The translations under genes were made by a program, and so were the position numbers. Source: Acidobacteriota bacterium (lineage in GTDB: Bacteria > Acidobacteriota > Thermoanaerobaculia > Gp7-AA8). From it: a DNA stretch of 64,000 nucleotides. Positions 16,125 to 22,980 of this stretch are shown in pieces (position 1 is the stretch's first letter; the number at the start of each line of letters is the position of its first letter). Below the pieces are notes generated by a model, which was not told the origin of the DNA, ran no database searches, and saw nothing but the letters and a program-made list of their open reading frames with translations. Location of the stretch: positions 185,334 to 249,333 of the forward strand of contig QHVT01000004.1 in the NCBI GenBank assembly GCA_003223645.1, given 5' to 3'.

Positions 16125-17800
16125 ATGTGCATGGAATGCATGTCGTGCGCGGACGAGCTGCCGCCGCGCAGGCGAACGAAGAGATAGAAAGAGTGCGGAC
16201 TGCTGCCGTAGCTCGGCTTGAGGGCGTCGGGAATCGAGTACGCCGTCACGTTCGCACCGAGCGCGCCGGCGAGCGCCTGCGTCGTGAGCACGTCGCGCGA
16301 GTAGCCGATCGTCAGCGCCTTCACGCGAAACACGCCGTGCCCGATCGCGGGAGGCGCATCCTGCACGGCGAACAGCTCGTCCTTATCGACGATCTCCGCG
16401 CGGCCGGTGACGTAGTTGCGGCCGCCGAACTGCAGCACGGATTCCGCGAGCCATGAAATCGGGGCATGTCCCCCGCTCTTTTTGTTGTGCCCGAAGATGA
16501 CGCTCGTGTCCCACCGGCCGACGCTCGTGGCCTTGCTGTACGCGACGGAGGCGGTGGTCCGCTGGATGTTGCCCGGCTCCGCCGCTTCAGGATGCTCCAG
16601 ATGGCCGGTGGAGATTTGCGCGCTCCAGTTGGGACTCGGATCGAACGTCAGCCGCGCGGCCCACGAATCGATCTTGCCGGTATCGATGTCCCATCTCTTT
16701 TCGTCCGGCTCGCGTCCATGGAAACCGCTGAACGCGAATCCGAGCACGCCGCGCTGCGCACCGAGCGTGATGACGCTTCCGGCGATGTGCGTCGAATCCT
16801 GCACGTGATGGCTGAGCGTCGCCTGCGGGATCTCCGACGCCGACGCGCGATGCGGATAGGCGACCGGGCCGAGAGAAGGATCGCCGAACGGCGCGGCGTA
16901 GATGTACCCGATCGTATTCGCGCCGAGGGGGTGCGCATATTCGGCGGCCACCTCCATGAAGAAATCGTGCGGATGCTGCGCGTCGATGATCGGACGCCCG
17001 TCGACCGTCTCCCCCGTCTGGAACAATTCCGGGTACTTCTTCCCGACTGTCAGCGGCTCGAGACTGAGCATGGAGCGGAGCATCAGGTGACCGCCGCCCA
17101 GCGGCCGTTCGGCCATCCCCATGATCCAATTCGTCGAAAAGAACTTGTCATCGCCGCGGGGACCCGACTGCACGACCTGATTGACGAATGCGAGCCCGTG
17201 CAGCATCAGCATCCAGTCTCCGTGCTGCGTCATCGTCATGTGCATCGGCGCGGCAGCCGGATTCATGCTGGTGCCGGACGCCTGACGCATCAACAGCTCG
17301 CTCGTCGCATCGCTTTGCATCTGCATCCCGCTCATGCCGCCGTGCTGCATCTGCTCCTGCTCGCCGTGCTGCATACCGGTCATCGGCTGCGGTGCAGCCG
17401 CGCCGCCGTGCTGCGCGTGATCGGCGTGCTGCTGCATGGCGGCATGCTCGTGCTGCGGTGCAGACGTTGCGGGCGGCTCGCTCATCGGATACTCCTGCAT
17501 CGCCTTCGCACCCGCCGCGGCAACGTTGGTCAGCCAGTACGTGCCATCAGATTCGTGAAGCGTGGCGGTGATCTTCGCGCCGTCTTTCGGCAGTGATGCG
17601 ACCTTCTGGCCGCGCACTTCGTACGGCATGGTCATGGCGCCCATGACGCCGGGCACCTCGGTATGGGCAACGGTGAGTCGATTGGTGGCTGCGTCGCGGC
17701 TGACGATGGTGCCGCTCAGCGCGCCGCTTTTCTCGGCCGCCTGCGCACTGAACGCGACGAGCAGCACGAGCGTGGGAATTGCTGTCTTGACGAACTTCAT
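16121..17800 (-). CDS. CusF-like copper-binding domain fused to an outer-membrane barrel
   Basis: 559 residues in three parts. After a signal peptide (PTLVLLVAFSAQA), residues about 25-95 form a CusF-type domain with the ligand-rich HTEVPGVMGAMTMPYEV. Residues about 100-180 form a Met/His/Gln-rich linker (HEHAAMQQHADHAQHGG; MQHGGMSGMQMQ). The rest is beta-barrel-like sequence with many aromatic/Gly strands and a Met/His end (DMHSMHM). Family members with only the barrel are known near copper genes; the N-terminal copper-binding fusion is what is odd. The start 17800 has AAGGAG upstream. A direct metal route from a soluble domain to an outer-membrane pore is a reasonable hypothesis. Confidence 0.8.
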   Translation of the reverse strand: MKFVKTAIPTLVLLVAFSAQAAEKSGALSGTIVSRDAATNRLTVAHTEVPGVMGAMTMPYEVRGQKVASLPKDGAKITATLHESDGTYWLTNVAAAGAKAMQEYPMSEPPATSAPQHEHAAMQQHADHAQHGGAAAPQPMTGMQHGEQEQMQHGGMSGMQMQSDATSELLMRQASGTSMNPAAAPMHMTMTQHGDWMLMLHGLAFVNQVVQSGPRGDDKFFSTNWIMGMAERPLGGGHLMLRSMLSLEPLTVGKKYPELFQTGETVDGRPIIDAQHPHDFFMEVAAEYAHPLGANTIGYIYAAPFGDPSLGPVAYPHRASASEIPQATLSHHVQDSTHIAGSVITLGAQRGVLGFAFSGFHGREPDEKRWDIDTGKIDSWAARLTFDPSPNWSAQISTGHLEHPEAAEPGNIQRTTASVAYSKATSVGRWDTSVIFGHNKKSGGHAPISWLAESVLQFGGRNYVTGRAEIVDKDELFAVQDAPPAIGHGVFRVKALTIGYSRDVLTTQALAGALGANVTAYSIPDALKPSYGSSPHSFYLFVRLRGGSSSAHDMHSMHM

Positions 17801-17944
17801 GTTGGGAAACTCTCCTTCGGGCGTGCCGTAGCGGCGCGACGAACGAGACGTCGCGCGGATCGGCATTCAGCGTGTCGAGCGAGAGATGACGCGTCGGCAT
17901 CAGGCGCGCGGAAGCGGCCTCAGTGCGCGTCCCGGGCGGGAGGA

Positions 17945-18346
17945 TCAAATCAGGAGCGTGCGGACGAGAACGTGCAATCCCACGTCCCGGTCGCAGCGGA
18001 TCGCGCCCAATGAGATGAAGCTACGGTACGTCGTCGCGTCCGATGCCGTGAAGTGCTGCCCTGCCGCCGCTGTGACCACGAGTCGGGACGAGCGCGGCAC
18101 CTCGGTCGCGATCCGCTTCACCGGCTCCTGTTTTTCGCGCGCCGGAACGGGCGTCTGCCGGCCACCTTGATCGTGCTGCTCGCCGCGGATGAAACCGAAC
18201 GCGACGTCACACAGCGGCAACGCCTTGTGGATCATGCCATGAAACGGCAGGACGCAACACCCAAAGACGAACACGACCGCCGCAAGAAGCGGAATGGTCG
18301 CGCCGATCACCCAGGCCGCTGCTATCGCCGTGCGTCGCATGGTCAT
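17945..18346 (-). CDS. Small membrane protein with Cys pair, start of the copper cluster
   Basis: 133 residues. A strong N-terminal membrane helix (IGATIPLLAAVVFVFGCCVL) carries a CC pair and is followed by a soluble region with scattered Arg and His, ending LHVLVRTLLI. Two ATGs lie close (18346 and 18340); neither has a good ribosome-binding site. Similar in plan to the proteins at 13472-13840 and 6594-6884. It is the most upstream gene of the copper region, 144 bases before the CusF fusion. No family recognised. Confidence 0.45.
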   Translation of the reverse strand: MTMRRTAIAAAWVIGATIPLLAAVVFVFGCCVLPFHGMIHKALPLCDVAFGFIRGEQHDQGGRQTPVPAREKQEPVKRIATEVPRSSRLVVTAAAGQHFTASDATTYRSFISLGAIRCDRDVGLHVLVRTLLI

Positions 18347-18400
18347 CGCTTGAGGTGCAAATCGTAATCCCGAAACCGCAGATCGGGCGCGAGCGTTCCA

Positions 18401-18851
18401 TCAGCGTGTGGAGGAACCGCTCCACGGATTAAACAGAGGCACTCCGGTCAGGGGAACATCCGCCGTATTTCGAGTGACGAACGTCAGGCCATGATGGAGC
18501 GCCCTTGCGGCGAGCTGGGCATCGATCGTGGGAAAGTGACACGTTGTCGCTTTGCGAGTGCCTCGATCTGGCTGCATCGTTCCGCAACCCATTCGTCGAA
18601 TGAAAGGAGTCGGCCTGCGAAACGGATGCGCAAATCATGATCGAGCCAGCTCTGAAGTGCGCCTCGCTTCGGTTCATCTTCGTCGAACAGGTCAATCCCT
18701 TTTCGAATCTCTCCGATGGTGATGACGCTGAGATGCATCAACTCTTCGGGTGTCGAGATGATCCAATCGGCAACCGAGCGCGCGGGCCGCGCCTTCATCA
18801 GCTCTGAAATGACATTCGTATCGAGGAGGTAGCCCGAAGAACGGTTACCAC
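18401..18851 (-). pseudogene. vapC: VapC-type PIN-domain toxin, broken by two frameshifts
   Basis: A GTG at 18851 has AAGGA upstream, but the PIN N-terminus (YLLDTNVISELMKARP, with the first catalytic Asp) is in another frame about ten codons on. The middle part (IGEIRKGIDLFDEDEPKRG, AERCSQIEALAKRQ) follows in that frame. The C-terminal part (CHFPTIDAQLAARALHHGL; FVTRNTADV) needs a further shift near 18535-18560. Reassembled, this is a normal ~135-residue VapC ribonuclease. As read it cannot make a complete toxin. It could also be sequencing error. It follows the antitoxin gene by about 30 bases. Confidence 0.75.
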
Positions 18852-18882
18852 TTGATCCTTCTCGTCGTATCGCGTTTTCGCG

Positions 18883-19107
18883 TCAGGTCGAGTGTCCGTC
18901 CGCCGGCGGCAGATTGGAAAACTCGAGAAGCGATTCCGGCTGCCGGGCAAGTTCGCCGCTGCGATCGTATTCCTCGGCCGTGACGATAACGACTGCCTCT
19001 CCACGTTGTTTCACGACGCGCTGCGGACCATCCGAACGCACGCGCCGGAATAGCTCGCTGAATCGGGCCTTCGCCTCATGAAGATGCCAAACCTTCGGAT
19101 CGGACAT
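18883..19107 (-). CDS. Phd/YefM-family antitoxin
   Basis: 74 residues. The N-terminal part VWHLHEAKARFSELFRRV is the Phd/YefM DNA-binding fold, followed by RVVKQRGEAVVIVTAEEY, the usual beta-hairpin, and a short toxin-binding tail. It would repress its own promoter and neutralise the PIN toxin encoded downstream. That toxin is frameshifted, so the antitoxin may be an orphan. The pair abuts the left boundary of the tRNA-Asn island at 19182. Confidence 0.85.
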   Translation of the reverse strand: MSDPKVWHLHEAKARFSELFRRVRSDGPQRVVKQRGEAVVIVTAEEYDRSGELARQPESLLEFSNLPPADGHST

Positions 19108-19181
19108 GCCGCAAAACTATGCGGACGAGTCAATCTGGTCAAGCTCAAGACCACGGAGCAGCACCGTCTCCGGAATGAACT

Positions 19182-19228
19182 TGGCTGTGGCGGGAGGGCT
19201 CGAACCTCCGACCACTGGATTAACAATC
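19182..19228 (-). repeat. Displaced 3' half of a tRNA-Asn gene (island attachment site)
   Basis: 47 bases matching the 3' half of the intact tRNA-Asn at 25703-25749 in 43 positions, from the encoded CCA (as TGG on the plus strand) through the T-arm to the anticodon loop, where similarity stops. Two of the four differences form a compensating pair in the T-stem (GGAGG/CCTCC here, GTAGG/CCTAC there). This is the structure expected when an element integrates in the tRNA anticodon-loop region and pushes the old 3' end away. The distance to the intact gene is 6.5 kb. Confidence 0.8.
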
Positions 19229-19438
19229 GTAATTGTCCGGTCCGGACCGCGAGAGACGGCGCTAGATCAATGATTTACGGCCTATCTGGAGCTGTCCTGA
19301 GCGGTCCGGAGAGAACCACCGCGGAAAAATAGAAACTTGTTAGATACCTGCGACGGAATACCGTCCCGAAGAAGGCCCATCGCTGGTCATCAAAGAACCG
19401 CCCGCGCGTTGCTTCGCACTACGGGAATAATCGCGAAT

Positions 19439-21034
19439 CTAGAACCAGTCGTCCGCTTCCCGTCGTGATGCTGACTTCTGGCCCTTCAACAAGAGTCGAA
19501 CGGCGCGTTCGTATGCGGCATACGCACCGACCGTCCGGACCGGTGTGGCGATCGGAAGTTCAGCAACGTCACCTGGCTCGAACTTCACGAGCCCATCGGC
19601 GTATCGACGGCCGATCCGGTCAAGATGGCGGGTCGCATCTGATGTGAGCAACCACATTGCCCAAGCTGCTCGCTCGTCGGTGGTCCAGCCAGCACGAAAG
19701 TGAACAACGTAGAGCGTGTTCGTCGCGGCTAATCGCGCCATCCTTCTAAACACGACCCATGGCCCCCAGCCCGACATTCCGCTCATAAACCCATCGATGG
19801 TTCGCTGGATAGGCGTACGATACCAAGGTTCCCGAGAGCGCACTTTAAGTGCGGTACGATCGCAGCCGCCGTCTTCGGGACTCAGCTCAAGATACCGCCT
19901 CACTGCGTCAATGCGGGTTTGCGATGGTCGAGGATCAAACAACCAGACACGTTCACCATCGTCGCGGAACTGGCGCCAATAATCGGTTGTGATCGCTGCC
20001 GCCGTGAGATGGCGAGCCCTCGATATGATTGGACGGCAAGCGGCCGCTGGCAACCGGTGGCGAAGGCGCTGTTCCTCTGAGAGAACGAAGTAGCTCGCAT
20101 CACCGGTGACGCCACCAAGGCGAATCTGAATGACGTCATCCAGCCGCCGGATCGCTGGAGAAGCCTTGGTTTCTGTGGGACGACATGAATCAGGTGGAGC
20201 GGGTGACTGGTGCACCGATTCCAACCCTGCGTCGGTAGAGATGCTAATCACACGAGCGCCAGAGCTCGCGTTTGCTGGCCGGCGAGTCGCGAGCGTCGCG
20301 ATGAGCGCGTTCGGAGTCTTGTAGTCGATCCGCTGGAGGGACGCTGCTTTATGACCAAACAGCGCGCCGTGATAGCCGTGCGCTACTAGAACCACGCTAC
20401 CCTCGAGAACTGTCCTAAAGAGCGGCTTTCTGCACCGATGAACTTCCACGGCTTGGAATAGTAGCTGGATGGATTCCCGCAGAGACGCAGCGTAATCTGC
20501 GTACTCCCACGCCGCCGGGAGCAGGAATGCGAGGCTGCCCCTCCAGCGCAACAACGCGATACTTGCGCAAAGAAACGCGAACCACGCATTTGCTCCGAGC
20601 GAAACCCGGTGCTTAGTGCCGGGCACTATGACGCGCAGTGCGGCCTCCTGAACAGTAGGAGGCATGCGATTCAGCGCGACGTACGGAGGATTGGCGACGA
20701 TTCTCGAGAATCGCTCCGTGGTGCTCTCGCGCCAACAAAAAAACTCTTCACCTCGCAAAGTGTGTGCAAGGTGATCTTGCTTGCTCGGATTCATATCAAT
20801 GTCTAACGCCCGGATTCGAGTAGGCTCCACATTCGCCGCAGCGAGTGCTTCCAGGAAGACGCCATCGCCCACACAAGGTTCGAGCCATGTAGCATGTGGC
20901 TGATCACCCACGGCCTGAACCATTGCATCCGCCAGTGGCCTTGGAGTGAAGACGACGCACGACTGCGGAATCAGAGATGGTGCTGACGTCGCCCGTTCAG
21001 TGTCTGCTAGCCCGAGGATTTCGAGGGCGTTCAT
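19439..21034 (-). CDS. Adenine-specific DNA methyltransferase (Eco57I/N6 type)
   Basis: 531 residues. The SAM-binding motif is LEPCVGDGVFLEAL (about 51-64) and the catalytic motif IV is VANPPYVALN (NPPY at about 115-118), the signature of N6-adenine methyltransferases of the gamma-like order. The C-terminal half has a target-recognition-like region (LDDVIQIRLGGVTGDASYFV). There is no PD-(D/E)xK or other nuclease motif, so it is a methyltransferase only. ATG 21034 directly follows the stop of the preceding gene; a TTG at 21052 is also possible. Last gene of the island operon; it may mark host DNA as self or modify DNA as an effector. Confidence 0.85.
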   Translation of the reverse strand: MNALEILGLADTERATSAPSLIPQSCVVFTPRPLADAMVQAVGDQPHATWLEPCVGDGVFLEALAAANVEPTRIRALDIDMNPSKQDHLAHTLRGEEFFCWRESTTERFSRIVANPPYVALNRMPPTVQEAALRVIVPGTKHRVSLGANAWFAFLCASIALLRWRGSLAFLLPAAWEYADYAASLRESIQLLFQAVEVHRCRKPLFRTVLEGSVVLVAHGYHGALFGHKAASLQRIDYKTPNALIATLATRRPANASSGARVISISTDAGLESVHQSPAPPDSCRPTETKASPAIRRLDDVIQIRLGGVTGDASYFVLSEEQRLRHRLPAAACRPIISRARHLTAAAITTDYWRQFRDDGERVWLFDPRPSQTRIDAVRRYLELSPEDGGCDRTALKVRSREPWYRTPIQRTIDGFMSGMSGWGPWVVFRRMARLAATNTLYVVHFRAGWTTDERAAWAMWLLTSDATRHLDRIGRRYADGLVKFEPGDVAELPIATPVRTVGAYAAYERAVRLLLKGQKSASRREADDWF

Positions 21035-21035
21035 G

Positions 21036-21794
21036 TCAAAAGCTCGCGACAAACAGCTGAGAGTCGGGCTTAGCTTTTTTCAGCGTCCCCCATGGAGATC
21101 CAGATGCGTCCTCGATGACTTTCAGTTGCCACGCGAGGACGGCGCTCAGGTACCGGCGCTGAATTGGCCACCATCGATTAAGATTGGCGGATTGACTGCT
21201 CAGATGTTTAAGCCAACTTTCTTGAAATAGCTCACCAACGACATACTCCACCACCGCGGCAGGAGTGACGATGAGCGTAGGTAGACGAGGGATATCGAGC
21301 GAGCGCGGGAAAGGCGGCTCATCGCCTTCACCTAGTATTTGTACGTGAAAGTGACAGCCGGGCGAAAAGGCGTCGCCGATTTCGGCCCTCCACATTGCCA
21401 ATTCGGCAGGGGCTCTGCCTGTCGGCATTTCCCGATATATCCGAACACGAGTCGAAGCGTTGCCTGTGAGCCTAAACCGCGCAGCTTTCCCCGACTTTTT
21501 CCGCGGAGGAATTCGCTGAATCGTCCATGTGCTGGTGATCTCGGCGAATACGTTATCTGCGCCTTGGTCGTCAGGCTGATATTCACCGCAGCTTACGGCG
21601 GTGTAGAACGGATTGCTTTCACGAATGCCCCACGGCCAGGCACGTTTCGCGAGGTTGTCGCGTATGCTTTTTAGCTCAGTGATCAGTTGCGGCAGGACGG
21701 TTCTTGAACGCGGGCCGCAATAAGGTCCGATGATCTTGTCGAGCGCATCGAGTTCGTCCAGAACGTCCTGAAAACCGAACTCGAGCTCGCTCAT
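21036..21794 (-). CDS. Island protein of unknown function
   Basis: 252 residues from ATG 21794, which has GGGAGG upstream. A helical N-terminus (FQDVLDELDALDKIIGPYCG) is followed by alpha/beta sequence with VFAEITSTWTIQRIP, a basic patch (PPRKKSGKAARFRL) and a helical end (QRRYLSAVLAWQLKVIED). No membrane segment, nuclease motif or nucleotide-binding loop is evident, and I recognise no family. It lies between the receiver-like gene (49-base gap) and the methyltransferase gene (1-base gap), so it belongs to the same operon. Confidence 0.7.
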   Translation of the reverse strand: MSELEFGFQDVLDELDALDKIIGPYCGPRSRTVLPQLITELKSIRDNLAKRAWPWGIRESNPFYTAVSCGEYQPDDQGADNVFAEITSTWTIQRIPPRKKSGKAARFRLTGNASTRVRIYREMPTGRAPAELAMWRAEIGDAFSPGCHFHVQILGEGDEPPFPRSLDIPRLPTLIVTPAAVVEYVVGELFQESWLKHLSSQSANLNRWWPIQRRYLSAVLAWQLKVIEDASGSPWGTLKKAKPDSQLFVASF

Positions 21795-21843
21795 CGCGAA
21801 CCTCCCGCACGGTTTGGTGCGACGAAGCAGCGGAGCAACGATG

Positions 21844-22980
21844 TCACGGCGCACTCTCTATGCGGTGTCTGTCCTGAGGGACGACGAGAGCTGCGATTCC
21901 TTCGTCTTTCGTACTATCGATATGTACCCACGCCTGTTCGGCATACGCGGGCCAATCATCCGGCTTGATCTCCACAGCATTTATCACGTCGATGGTCTGA
22001 TCTAGCGGCCGGAACGATTGTGGATCCACACACACAACGGGACGATTAAACTTCAGCGGTTCGAGCACCTTGGAGACGTGGGCCTGAACAGCATCACGAA
22101 CCACCACCGCGTTGAAGGGCTCGCCGTCTGTCCATTCCCACAGCATGTGCTCAACACCCGCTCGCCACCACCGGTCGCCAAGAAACTCGGCAAGCACACC
22201 CTTATAGCGGAGCGGCTCAAGTACTCGACGCGCCTTGCTCTCCGACGCTAACGCCTGACGGAGCGATTCCACTTTTACGCAGAGGCGCGCCGCGAGGTAT
22301 CGATCTTCCCAGAGAAACGAGGGATACGGAAGAACCTGATGGAGGAGCCAACGGAGCAACGCCATGCCGTGCGTCGATGCGGCCCATTCATGAATCGGCG
22401 GATGACACGTCTCAACGTCCGCGGCGGCCCGGCTGCCCCATGGCTGTTGTGGCGGAGTGGCCAACAACCTACTAACGAAGCGCTGCGCTTTCTCCGGGTT
22501 CTCCGGCCACTTCCTTGGCAGAGCCTTGACCGCGCCGGCCAACGCCGCAACCTGGACATCCAATTTAGGGCTCTTCTGATTCTGGCGCTTTGAGAACACC
22601 CATTCGAGGTTGAGCGTCCGGGCGATCGCATGTTCGCGGGAAAGTGCTGGCAGTCCTCCACTGAGTTCATCCAGCTTCCCAGAGTGAATTGCAAACGCCC
22701 GCCGCTGGTCGCCGATGTGCTCCTCCACTTGAGAACGCAGCACGGCCGCCAACGCAACGCCGTTTCCAGGTTGAAGAGAGATCGAGTGGACCTCTTGACG
22801 TCCGGGCCAGTCTTCGAGTTGGTAGTCGACCAGAATAACATTCGCTTTCTTGAGGTCCGCCGTCGTGACCTCATCAGGCTTCCGCGCGAGAACATCCACC
22901 GCCTTTTGCAGCTTCAGCTCGGTGGCGTTCTGATCGTCATCGTCGATCGTCAGAACCACTGGTCGTTTCGGTTGGATCAT
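21844..22980 (-). CDS. Receiver-like protein with long C-terminal extension, partner of the GHKL kinase
   Basis: 378 residues. The N-terminus reads VVLTIDDDDQNATELK and then VILVDYQLEDWPG, so the acidic cluster (13-16) and phospho-acceptor Asp52 of a receiver domain are present; the late conserved Lys is not obvious. The remaining roughly 230 residues are mostly helical with many Trp (WLLHQVLPYPSFLWEDRY; FLGDRWWRAGVEHMLWEW) and no DNA-binding motif that I recognise. The ATG overlaps the kinase stop by four bases. The obvious model is phosphotransfer from the kinase's second module, with the C-terminal part acting as output. Confidence 0.75.
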   Translation of the reverse strand: MIQPKRPVVLTIDDDDQNATELKLQKAVDVLARKPDEVTTADLKKANVILVDYQLEDWPGRQEVHSISLQPGNGVALAAVLRSQVEEHIGDQRRAFAIHSGKLDELSGGLPALSREHAIARTLNLEWVFSKRQNQKSPKLDVQVAALAGAVKALPRKWPENPEKAQRFVSRLLATPPQQPWGSRAAADVETCHPPIHEWAASTHGMALLRWLLHQVLPYPSFLWEDRYLAARLCVKVESLRQALASESKARRVLEPLRYKGVLAEFLGDRWWRAGVEHMLWEWTDGEPFNAVVVRDAVQAHVSKVLEPLKFNRPVVCVDPQSFRPLDQTIDVINAVEIKPDDWPAYAEQAWVHIDSTKDEGIAALVVPQDRHRIESAP

